Part shown: positions 14,852 to 21,474 of the stretch, in pieces
Position numbering within the stretch: position 1 is the first letter of the stretch
Layout: each line of letters opens with the position of its first letter
Assembly (NCBI GenBank): GCA_964609495.1
Contig: CAZSTA010000014.1
Coordinates: 1 to 21,474 of the forward strand
Direction: 5' to 3'
DNA length: 21,474 nt
From: CAZSTA01 sp964609495 [NCBI: uncultured bacterium]
Lineage (GTDB): Bacteria; CAZSTA01
Notes under the pieces: generated by a model
What the model was told of the DNA's origin: nothing
The model's database searches: none
What the model saw: the letters and a program-made list of their open reading frames with translations, nothing else
Made by a program: the position numbers and the translations under genes

Positions 14852-15571
14852 ATGCAATTTGCTCAAGAGGTTTCGCTACTGATGGCGATATCCGCTGGTT
14901 TATTGTCCTTTATCTCTCCCTGCGTTCTTCCCTTGCTTCCGGTTTATATAAGCTACATAACCGGCCTTTCGATAGAGGATTTAACGGCGAAGGAGAGGAC
15001 TAGTGCGCTAAGCCGAGAGATATTCTTAAGCGCGGTGATGTTCGTCTTAGGTTTTACCCTGATCTTCACCCTGATGGGAGCTACCGCCAGCTTGATCGGT
15101 CAATTCTTAATAAAGTATCGGGATACCATTCGTATAATCGCGGGGATTGTTATAATCCTCTTCGGCTTGCATCTAGCAGGAATCTTCAAGATAGGATTCC
15201 TATATAGAGAAAAAAGAGCCGACTTCGCCCAATTTCGATCTTTAGGGTATCTCTCTCCTCTCTTTATGGGGATGGCTTTCACTGCTGGATGGACACCCTG
15301 TATAGGACCTATCCTCTCATCAATTCTGATCTATGCTAGCACTACAAATACTGTTTGGCAAGGGATGGGATTATTAGCTGCTTACTCTCTAGGCTTAGGA
15401 CTCCCTCTTCTGTTGACTGCCCTAGCAGTGAATATTGTTCTCAGCTATCTAGCTAAGCTTAAGAGATATATGGGGGTAATTTCTAAGGTAAGTGGAGTTA
15501 TCCTCATCATAGTCGGGATTCTCATTATCTTCAATTTCTTCCAGCGATTCGCTGGATATCTGACTGGATAG
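14852..15571 (+). CDS. ccdA: CcdA-family transmembrane electron carrier
   Basis: A six-helix membrane protein of 239 residues that carries reducing equivalents from cytoplasmic thioredoxin to the outside. The two redox cysteines lie in the family signatures SPCVLPLLPVY (Cys24) and WTPCIGPIL (Cys150). Length and layout are those of CcdA rather than full DsbD, whose soluble domains are missing; the preceding thioredoxin supplies one of them. ATG 14852 follows AGAAGGAG at slightly long spacing. It is in one operon with the thioredoxin gene. Confidence 0.93.
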   Translation: MQFAQEVSLLMAISAGLLSFISPCVLPLLPVYISYITGLSIEDLTAKERTSALSREIFLSAVMFVLGFTLIFTLMGATASLIGQFLIKYRDTIRIIAGIVIILFGLHLAGIFKIGFLYREKRADFAQFRSLGYLSPLFMGMAFTAGWTPCIGPILSSILIYASTTNTVWQGMGLLAAYSLGLGLPLLLTALAVNIVLSYLAKLKRYMGVISKVSGVILIIVGILIIFNFFQRFAGYLTG

Positions 15572-15638
15572 TTTGAGGTGATTCGAGCTATCAAAAAAGC
15601 GTCGTTTTGAATTGGAGGTTTAGAGTTTAATATCGAAA

Positions 15639-16316
15639 ATGAACAAATTAGAGAATAAAACCTCGGGCTACTATCGAGTAGAGTGCGATAAAATCGCGGA
15701 TTTCTATGATCAAGTAGTTCGTTTTCTAACCTTCTTCTGTGGAGGGGAGAGAAGAGTTCGGGAGATAGAGGTTCAGTCTGTAGATCCTAAACCAGGGGAG
15801 AGGATATTGGATGTCTGCTGTGGAACGGGAAGTTTGACTATATTACTTAAGGACAGAATAGGAGCGGGAGGGGAGGTAATAGGAATCGATCTAGCACCTC
15901 GGATGCTCAATAAAGTTAAAGGGAAATCTTCGGAAGCATCCCCTTTTCTCGTTCAAGCTAATGCTGAAGCTCTTCCCTTCGCTAGCGATTACTTCGATAA
16001 AGTTGTTATATCTCTGGCTCTTCATGAGATGCCTCAGGAGGCTGTAAAGAATACGCTAAGAGAGATATACAAGGTTCTTCGACCGGGAGGGAGATTGATA
16101 TGCATCGATCTTAATCTTCCGCAAAGTCGTCGGACCTTATTCTTTTTTAAACTGTTTATGTTCCTCGTCGAGAGTCAGACCGCTTGGGATATGTTGAAAA
16201 GAGGTTTGGTGAACGATATCGAAGAAGCCAAATTTTTCATTCTAAGGAGGAAAGCCGTAGGTAACGATTGCCTCCAGGTGATTATAGCGGAGAAGATAGA
16301 AGGAGATCGGTCATAA
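15639..16316 (+). CDS. Class I SAM-dependent methyltransferase (UbiE/MenG-like)
   Basis: A 225-residue methyltransferase. The SAM-binding motif I ILDVCCGTGSLT is at about 56-67, followed by GEVIGIDLAPRML (motif post I), QANAEALPFASDYFDKVVIS (motif II) and VLRPGGRLICIDL (motif III). The overall layout resembles quinone-biosynthesis C-methyltransferases, but the usual C-terminal UbiE signature is not obvious, so the substrate is open. The only clear Shine-Dalgarno, TTGGAGGT (15612-15619), is 19 nt before ATG 15639, and no better in-frame start exists up to a TAG at 15621. Start choice is therefore uncertain. It is 67 nt after ccdA and may be co-transcribed. The 157-nt gap after it holds the next promoter. 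Confidence 0.85.
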   Translation: MNKLENKTSGYYRVECDKIADFYDQVVRFLTFFCGGERRVREIEVQSVDPKPGERILDVCCGTGSLTILLKDRIGAGGEVIGIDLAPRMLNKVKGKSSEASPFLVQANAEALPFASDYFDKVVISLALHEMPQEAVKNTLREIYKVLRPGGRLICIDLNLPQSRRTLFFFKLFMFLVESQTAWDMLKRGLVNDIEEAKFFILRRKAVGNDCLQVIIAEKIEGDRS

Positions 16317-16384
16317 TCTTGGTATCCTTACTAATAGAGAAATTAAGGGGAGATCCCTCCTTCTTCTGAACAAATTAGCTAAAT

Positions 16385-16413
16385 TTGATTTTATCCTTTA
16401 ATTGTTGTATAAT
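16385..16413 (+). promoter_or_regulatory. Promoter of the site-2 protease gene
   Basis: TTGATT (16385-16390), 17 bp, TATAAT (16408-16413). The start point would be near 16420, just before a GGAG site and a 17-codon upstream open frame. Confidence 0.7.
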
Positions 16414-16473
16414 AAAGGTGAAATAGGAGCAGTATGATTGTTCTCATAATACTTAAAAGTAGAGAAGACGAAT

Positions 16474-17550
16474 ATGTTAGATATTGAGATGCTAAGTTTT
16501 CAACTTAGAGAGGAAATAAGAGATATATTGGAGGTGCAGGGAAGCACTTTTAGAGAGCGTTATCGGGCAATAGTCTTTGAGGGGAAACTATTGCGGGATC
16601 CCGATTCCGCTTTTCACCTCTTGAAGCAAAGATTTATAAGGTATAGTTATATCCCTTGGTTAACTAAAAACAAAAATCTGGATGTGGTAATGGCTTCTCC
16701 TGCTCCTAAGGTGTCCCCTTCTAATCCAGTTATTAACTTGATCCTATTCATAGCAACGATAGCAACTACGCTCATCGCCGGAGCAGCCTTAGAGGGATAT
16801 AATCTATTCAAAGATCCCTCTAACTTCACTGTGGGGATACCTTTCTCCCTTGCCCTGATGACGATCTTCGGGTTGCATGAGTTTGGTCATTATCTTGTTT
16901 CCCGGAGATATGGGATAGAAGTAACCCTGCCTTACTTTATCCCTGTCCCCTTTGGGCTTTTAGGGACTTTCGGAGCTTTTATCAAAATGAAATCACCCAT
17001 AGATGATCGTAAGGCGCTCTTCGATGTGGGGGTAGCTGGACCTCTCGCAGGATTGATCATAGCGCTTCCCTGCTTGATCTATGGTTTAAAACTCTCTCAA
17101 ATAGTCCCTCATTCTCCCACAGGAAATATCTTCTTTGGAGATTCGCTTCTCACTAGTTTTATATCGAAACTGATATTCAGAGGTGTTCCAGAAGGATATG
17201 ATATCAGCCTGCATCCAATTGCCTTTGCTGGTTGGGTTGGATTGTTATTAACCACCCTCAACCTTTTACCCGCTGGCCAATTGGATGGTGGGCATGTAGC
17301 TTATGCGCTGTTAGGGAGGAATCATCAGATCGTAGCTCGTCTGATCTTTATAACCCTGCTGGGTATGGGTATCTTTTTATGGAAGGGTTGGTTTGTGTGG
17401 ACCTTCTTGATCTTGCTCTTAGGGTTGAGACATCCTCCTCCCTTAAATGACTTAACCGAGCTGGACACCGGAAGAAAGATCCTGGGGGTCATCGTCTTCA
17501 TTATATTTATATTGTTATTCGTCCCAGTTCCTTTTAGAATCTACTGGTAG
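16474..17550 (+). CDS. Site-2-protease-family membrane zinc metalloprotease (M50)
   Basis: A 358-residue intramembrane protease. After an N-terminal soluble region of about 85 residues come membrane helices with the zinc motif HEFGH at 135-139 and the third ligand in NLLPAGQLDGGH (Asp271). GTFGAFIKMKSP and DVGVAGPLAGL are typical of the EGY-like bacterial and plastid branch of M50; no PDZ domain is seen. The family cuts membrane proteins, often anti-sigma factors. The ribosome site before ATG 16474 is weak. A short open frame (16434-16487) with a better GGAG site overlaps this start and ends 1 nt before ATG 16489, an alternative in-frame start. The gene lies 12 nt before the RseC-like gene. 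Confidence 0.9.
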   Translation: MLDIEMLSFQLREEIRDILEVQGSTFRERYRAIVFEGKLLRDPDSAFHLLKQRFIRYSYIPWLTKNKNLDVVMASPAPKVSPSNPVINLILFIATIATTLIAGAALEGYNLFKDPSNFTVGIPFSLALMTIFGLHEFGHYLVSRRYGIEVTLPYFIPVPFGLLGTFGAFIKMKSPIDDRKALFDVGVAGPLAGLIIALPCLIYGLKLSQIVPHSPTGNIFFGDSLLTSFISKLIFRGVPEGYDISLHPIAFAGWVGLLLTTLNLLPAGQLDGGHVAYALLGRNHQIVARLIFITLLGMGIFLWKGWFVWTFLILLLGLRHPPPLNDLTELDTGRKILGVIVFIIFILLFVPVPFRIYW

Positions 17551-17562
17551 GGATGATGTCCA

Positions 17563-18012
17563 ATGGAGAGAGGAGAAATAGGACAAATAATAGAGGTAAA
17601 GGGGAATAAGATAAAGATAGAGTTACCCAGGAAACAATCTTGTGCGAACTGTGGCTCTCCCTTTTGCCATATAGCTGGCGATAAGAAGATGATCATAGAG
17701 GCTCGTTCCCCCTTCGAGGTGAAGGAGGGCCAATATGTAAAAGTTTCTCTAGAACCTAAAGTAGTTATGAAAGCTTCCTTTCTCACTCATATCTTGCCCC
17801 TTGTCGCTTTGATAATAGGAGTGATAATAGGGGGGCGAGTGGGAACTGCCTACAATTTGGGAAAGACAGGAGATCTTTTAGGAGCAATTTTAGGTATATG
17901 GTTTCTATTCCTAGCTTTCTACCTATTAAGAGTTTTCAACTCCCGCTTCGAGAGGAGTGGGGAGTATCTTCCTACGGTGGTAGAGATATTTGGTGAGGGA
18001 AAACAAGTTTGA
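17563..18012 (+). CDS. RseC/MucC-family membrane protein
   Basis: A 149-residue protein with the family layout. A small beta-rich N-terminal domain (ERGEIGQIIEVKGNKIKIEL) carries the cysteine cluster SCANCGSPFCH (Cys27, Cys30, Cys35). It is followed by VKEGQYVKVSLEP and two membrane helices at about 73-95 and 105-122. RseC proteins are linked to sigma-E regulation and to reduction of the SoxR iron-sulfur cluster, and related forms associate with Rnf complexes. Neither sigma-E nor rnf genes are present here. It is co-transcribed with the site-2 protease (12-nt gap), which is suggestive because RseP, a site-2 protease, acts in the same stress pathway in E. coli. Confidence 0.85.
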   Translation: MERGEIGQIIEVKGNKIKIELPRKQSCANCGSPFCHIAGDKKMIIEARSPFEVKEGQYVKVSLEPKVVMKASFLTHILPLVALIIGVIIGGRVGTAYNLGKTGDLLGAILGIWFLFLAFYLLRVFNSRFERSGEYLPTVVEIFGEGKQV

Positions 18013-18032
18013 TCTCTATATCTTGATATATA

Positions 18033-18090
18033 GCGCTTCTCAAAAATGATATTTCCGATTTGCTTTTCAGGAAGCGCCTTTTTTCTTTTT
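18033..18090 (+). terminator. Terminator after the RseC-like gene
   Basis: GCGCTTC (18033-18039) pairs with GAAGCGC (18071-18077); the long loop holds further AAAA/TTTT pairing, and the stem is followed by CTTTTTTCTTTTT. It separates the protease/RseC operon from the M42 genes. A TATAAT (18096-18101) directly after it has no good -35 partner but may help start the next operon. Confidence 0.75.
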
Positions 18091-18134
18091 GGAGCTATAA
18101 TAGACGCGTATCTAATCAAAGAGGAGGTGCCTTG

Positions 18135-19187
18135 GTGGAGGTAAAAGAGCTGGTGAGGAAGCTATCGGAGGCGGTAGGAGTATCGGGGTATGAAGCACGA
18201 GTAGCTAAGATAATCAAGGAAGAGATAGACCAATATGCTACCGAGGTGAAGATAAATAGGATGGGCAGTGTTATCGCCTTCAAAGAAGGCGATAAGGAGA
18301 AGGGAGAGGTTAAAGTGATATTAACTGCCCATATGGACGAGGTCGGGATGATCGCCACTAAGATCGAGGAGAAGGGGTTCTTACGCCTCACAACCATAGG
18401 CCTCGATACTCGGATACTCCCCGGACAGGAGGTGATCGTTCACGGGAAGGAGGACCTGAGAGGGATAATAGGAGCTAAACCCCCGCACCTTCAGATTGAA
18501 GAGGAGAGAAAGAAAGCGGTAAAGCTAGAGGATATGTTTATCGATCTGGGATTAAGCCAGGATAAGGTAAAAGAGCTAGTCAGGGTAGGTGATCCCATCT
18601 CGTTCGCTAAGCCCTTCCTTTCTCTGCGCAACGGTTTCGTATCGGGCAAATCTTTGGATGATAGAGCGGGAGTAGCCGCTCTGATCGAAACTTTCAGATT
18701 GCTGACGGATATTAAGCATAGTTGCGATCTATACGGGGTGTTCACAGTTCAGGAGGAGAGCACCGGGTTAGGAGCGATGACGAGCGCTTACGAGATATAT
18801 CCAGATTTAGCGATAGCGGTAGATGTCACCTTTGGAGCTATGCCAGGAGTGCCTTCTAAATATACCTTTGACTTGGGGAAAGGCTTAGTCTTCGCGATAG
18901 GTCCCAATGTCCATCCTAAGCTCTACGAGCTATTAACAACTGTCGCTGATGAGGAGGAGCTATCTTATAGCATCGAACCTAATCCTCGCTCTACGGGAAC
19001 GGATGCGATGCCCATCCAAGTAGCCAGAGCTGGCATCCCCACCGCGGTTGTCTCGATTCCTCTCCGTTATATGCATACAGCGGTGGAGACCGCATCATTA
19101 TCCGATATAACTAGAACTGGTAAATTCTTAGCTAGAGTAGTAGGGAGAATCGATGAGGGGATAAAGGAGGGATTGAGATGTTTCTAA
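18135..19187 (+). CDS. M42-family aminopeptidase, first paralogue
   Basis: A cytoplasmic metallo-aminopeptidase of the TET/endoglucanase-M family that trims short peptides, usually as a 12-subunit tetrahedral shell. It has 350 residues. Metal and catalytic residues appear in TAHMDEVGMI, GKSLDDRAGVAAL, FTVQEESTGLGA, AVDVTFGAMPG and RYMHTAVE. The start is taken as GTG 18135, 6 nt after GGAGGT, which aligns its N-terminus (VEVKELVRKLSEAVGVSG) with the two downstream paralogues. TTG 18132 is equally possible. An upstream ATG at 18060 would add residues encoded by the terminator and is rejected. The C-terminus overlaps the next gene by 10 nt. Confidence 0.92.
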   Translation: MEVKELVRKLSEAVGVSGYEARVAKIIKEEIDQYATEVKINRMGSVIAFKEGDKEKGEVKVILTAHMDEVGMIATKIEEKGFLRLTTIGLDTRILPGQEVIVHGKEDLRGIIGAKPPHLQIEEERKKAVKLEDMFIDLGLSQDKVKELVRVGDPISFAKPFLSLRNGFVSGKSLDDRAGVAALIETFRLLTDIKHSCDLYGVFTVQEESTGLGAMTSAYEIYPDLAIAVDVTFGAMPGVPSKYTFDLGKGLVFAIGPNVHPKLYELLTTVADEEELSYSIEPNPRSTGTDAMPIQVARAGIPTAVVSIPLRYMHTAVETASLSDITRTGKFLARVVGRIDEGIKEGLRCF

Positions 19188-20203
19188 GGAAGTTATCGGA
19201 AGCCTCCGGCGTCTCAGGTTCTGAGAATGAAGTGCGAGATCTTATACGCGAGGAGATCGGAGATAAGGTCGATGATATTCGGACCGATACCATTGGCAAT
19301 ATGGTGGCTACTAAGAAGGGCAGGAAGGAACGACCCACGGTGATGATCGCCGCTCATATGGATGAGGTCGGGTTGATGATATCCCATATAGAGAAGGATG
19401 GGATGTTATATTTTGAGAAGGTAGGAGGGATAGATGATAGGCTTTTAATATCCAAGACAGTTCTCATCGGTAAGGATAAGAAACCGGGGGTGATCGGGTC
19501 TAAGCCGATTCATCTTATGGAGGAAGAGGAGAGAGAGAAAGTTATAAGATACGATAACCTCTACATCGATATTGGAGCTAAGAATAAGGAGGAAGCGGAG
19601 GGAGCAGTTAAAATTGGAGAGGTTGCGGTCTTCGCCACAGAGTTCGATAAGATAGGAGATCTATATAAGGGAAAAGCTTTTGATGATAGAGTCGGATGTG
19701 CTATCTTAACCGATGTTCTCAAGGAAGACCTTCCTCTCACCGTAAAGGGAGCTTTCACCGTTCAGGAGGAGGTAGGGCTAAGGGGAGCAACCGTTGTCGC
19801 TTATGATCTGGATCCAGATATAGCTTTAGTTCTGGAAGGCACTTCAGCAGGAGATACACCCGATAACAAGGAATATAACATATCCAGTGCTATAGGAAGG
19901 GGCCCGGTAATCACTATCATTGACCCATCTATCGTATGTGATAAGAGGCTCGTGGATCTCTTGATCAAAACGGCTGAGGAGAACGATATTCCTTATCAGT
20001 TCAAGAGTCGAGTATCAGGAGGGACTGATGCGGGCAGGATTCATCTCACCAAAGAAGGAATACCTTCCGCAGTGGTCGCCGCTCCTTGTCGATATATTCA
20101 TTCTCCAGCCGCTTTGATGAGCGAGGAGGATTTCAATAACCTTAAACGTTTGGTTCGCTGTTTCTTAACTAAAGTAGCTGAGGAATGGAGGACGGAGAGT
20201 TGA
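19178..20203 (+). CDS. M42-family aminopeptidase, second paralogue
   Basis: A second M42 peptidase, 341 residues. Conserved segments are AAHMDEVGLMISHI, GKAFDDRVGCAIL, FTVQEEVGLRGA (catalytic Glu pair), LVLEGTSAGDTPD, GGTDAGRIH and RYIHSPAAL. Where the first and third paralogues have a DVT motif, this one has LEGT, the form typical of the FrvX/YsdC branch with Glu as metal ligand. ATG 19178 is preceded by AAAGGAGGG and overlaps the first paralogue, so translation is coupled. It probably works on a different set of peptide N-termini from its neighbours. Confidence 0.93.
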   Translation: MFLRKLSEASGVSGSENEVRDLIREEIGDKVDDIRTDTIGNMVATKKGRKERPTVMIAAHMDEVGLMISHIEKDGMLYFEKVGGIDDRLLISKTVLIGKDKKPGVIGSKPIHLMEEEEREKVIRYDNLYIDIGAKNKEEAEGAVKIGEVAVFATEFDKIGDLYKGKAFDDRVGCAILTDVLKEDLPLTVKGAFTVQEEVGLRGATVVAYDLDPDIALVLEGTSAGDTPDNKEYNISSAIGRGPVITIIDPSIVCDKRLVDLLIKTAEENDIPYQFKSRVSGGTDAGRIHLTKEGIPSAVVAAPCRYIHSPAALMSEEDFNNLKRLVRCFLTKVAEEWRTES

Positions 20204-20262
20204 GAAATAATATTTCCCCGATTTTGACTTTCTATCTTCTACTCAAGAAGGAGGATTATTAA

Positions 20263-21258
20263 GTGAAAGAGCTGATAAAGAGATTAGTGGAAACATACGG
20301 ACCTCCCGGAAGTGAGGATAAGATCCGTGAGGTTATAAAGAGTGAGATCGAGGGAGTAGTCGATGAGATAAAGACCGATGTATTAGGGAATCTCATCGCG
20401 ATAAAGAAGGGCAAAGGCGCCAAGGTTATGGTAGCAGCTCATATGGATGAAATCGCAATTATGGTGACTCATATAGATGATAATGGTTTCTTGCGCTTCG
20501 ATAGGATCGGAGGGGTGTCTCACTTCATACTTCTGGGGCAGAGAGCGATCTTTGCCGACGGAGTTGTCGGAACTTTTGGGACCGAGAAGTTAGAATCCTT
20601 CAAGGATATCAAGATGGAAAAGCTCTTCCTCGACATTGGAGCTAAGGATAAGGAGAGCGCCAGCAGACTAGTGGAGATCGGAGATACAGCCGTTTATGAT
20701 AGGAAGTTTGAGGATTTAGGTTATAGACTCCTCTCCAAAGCGATGGACGATCGTATCGGTTGTGCGGTAGCGATCGAAACCGCGAGGAGATTGGAAGGGA
20801 CTGATAACGAGATATACTTCGTATTCACTGTCCAGGAGGAGGTGGGAATAAGGGGGGCTATAACCGCTTCTTATGGGATCCACCCTGATCTTGGTATAGC
20901 GGTGGATGTTACCCGCACCGGGGATACTCCTGAATCTGCGATTATGGAGGTGTATCTGGGGAAAGGTCCTACGATTAAAGTTAAGGATTCGGGGATCATA
21001 ACTCCTCTCACGGTGAGACGGATGATGATCGAAGTGGCTGAGTCCAATAACATTCCCTATCAACTAGAGGTATTGGAGAGAGGAGCAACAGATGCGGCAG
21101 CTATTCAGAGAGCCAGGGAAGGTGTTCTCTCAGGGGTGATCTCGATCCCCTGTCGCTACGTTCATACCCCTTCGGAGATGGTGGATTATAATGATGTTCA
21201 AAACGGGGTGAACTTGTTAGTGAAGATTTTAGAGAAGCCTGTCTCCTCTCAAATTTAA
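20263..21258 (+). CDS. M42-family aminopeptidase, third paralogue
   Basis: A third M42 peptidase, 331 residues. Visible motifs are AAHMDEIAIMVTHI, SKAMDDRIGCAVA, FTVQEEVGIRGA, AVDVTRTGDTPES, GATDAAAI and RYVHTPSEM, so metal ligands and the catalytic glutamate are intact. The start is GTG 20263 after AAGGAGGA. A 59-nt gap with no terminator separates it from the second paralogue, so all three are probably one operon. The three proteins share the same core but differ clearly along their length, so they are old paralogues rather than a recent duplication. Confidence 0.93.
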   Translation: MKELIKRLVETYGPPGSEDKIREVIKSEIEGVVDEIKTDVLGNLIAIKKGKGAKVMVAAHMDEIAIMVTHIDDNGFLRFDRIGGVSHFILLGQRAIFADGVVGTFGTEKLESFKDIKMEKLFLDIGAKDKESASRLVEIGDTAVYDRKFEDLGYRLLSKAMDDRIGCAVAIETARRLEGTDNEIYFVFTVQEEVGIRGAITASYGIHPDLGIAVDVTRTGDTPESAIMEVYLGKGPTIKVKDSGIITPLTVRRMMIEVAESNNIPYQLEVLERGATDAAAIQRAREGVLSGVISIPCRYVHTPSEMVDYNDVQNGVNLLVKILEKPVSSQI

Positions 21259-21289
21259 GTAGCTTTTTCAAGATAAATCAAAAACGATA

Positions 21290-21474
21290 GGGTTGGGTGA
21301 AGTGCCCAAAGGAGCAAAACAATGAATCCTTCAAATGTGCTTGAGTCTGACAAGGGAGGTACCTGTGACGAAGAGTGAGTCACTCGCCTGGTTCAAGATG
21401 GATCACAGATAGAAGGTGGCGTCTTCCATGCAAGGTCACCAGCCAGTTCGACAGTAGATCCATCCCGATGAGCA
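21290..21474 (+). other. Possible 5' part of a group II intron (cut by window end)
   Basis: After the last peptidase the sequence changes to a non-coding, structured style. There are hairpins TTGGG/CCCAA around TGAAGTG (21293-21309) and GAGTG/CACTC (21373-21385), plus the strings GAGTCTGACAAGGGAGGT (21343-21360) and GTTCAAGATGGA (21391-21402), which I associate from memory with domain I of bacterial group II introns. A reverse transcriptase gene would be expected a few hundred bases beyond the window. I cannot find a clean GTGYG 5' boundary, so the fragment may be truncated or misassigned. No open frame longer than about 20 codons starts here. Confidence 0.45.

Noticed and set aside
18060-18134. 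Longer N-terminus for the first M42 peptidase starting at ATG 18060
   Set aside because: The extra codons come from the terminator stem and T tract, and a proper GGAGGT site precedes GTG 18135, where the paralogues also begin.

Overview
The window comes from a bacterium that I cannot place to a phylum. AGA, AGG and ATA codons are common, and TTG and GTG starts occur (the kinase at 64, the thioredoxin at 14251, two M42 peptidases). Strong Shine-Dalgarno sites and several near-consensus TTGACA/TATAAT promoters point to a normal bacterial housekeeping sigma factor. A KpsF/GutQ-type isomerase, a lipoprotein, a SPOR-domain protein and an RseC-like protein suggest a diderm envelope. The AGA/AGG/ATA bias would fit a thermophile, but that is only a hint. 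No rRNA, tRNA or CRISPR array is visible.

Layout. (1) 1-2207, plus strand: the tail of an unknown gene, an FGGY sugar kinase and a short SIS-domain sugar-phosphate isomerase. (2) 2208-7302: a visibly more A+T-rich carbohydrate-uptake module. It holds two copies of a fold-back element, a promoter, a CUT1 solute-binding protein, an internal terminator, two permeases and a sugar-phosphate isomerase/epimerase gene broken by one in-frame TAG. A hairpin-rich stretch and a terminator follow. Two roughly 107-bp dispersed repeats in opposite orientations lie at 3936-4043 and 7076-7182. No ATPase gene for the transporter is present. (3) 7303-7470: a small, probably secreted peptide with no standard start codon. 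(4) 7465-11472, minus strand: an overlapping nadA-nadB-nadC-HAD operon for de novo NAD synthesis. (5) 11561-13850, minus strand: a SPOR-domain envelope protein, an Ig-like plus lectin-fold lipoprotein, and directly upstream of the latter a relic of the last codons of a second MalG-type permease behind a perfect promoter. (6) 13946-16316, plus strand: three promoter-like sequences, a membrane-anchored thioredoxin, CcdA and a methyltransferase. (7) 16385-18090: a site-2 protease and an RseC-like membrane protein, closed by a terminator. (8) 18135-21258: three different M42 aminopeptidases in a row. (9) 21290-21474: untranslated, structured sequence resembling the 5' part of a group II intron, cut by the window end.

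How the parts work together. The transporter would import an oligosaccharide or sugar using an ATPase encoded elsewhere, and the kinase and isomerase would handle a pentose or hexulose, although the two sets are not clearly one regulon. The nad genes convert aspartate to nicotinate mononucleotide. The thioredoxin and CcdA pass reducing power across the membrane to extracytoplasmic thiols. The M42 enzymes would finish peptide degradation. The most interesting unexplained material is non-coding: the fold-back elements around the transporter promoter, the 20-bp perfect hairpin ahead of the 7-kb terminator, and the paired dispersed repeats with short direct repeats on either side.
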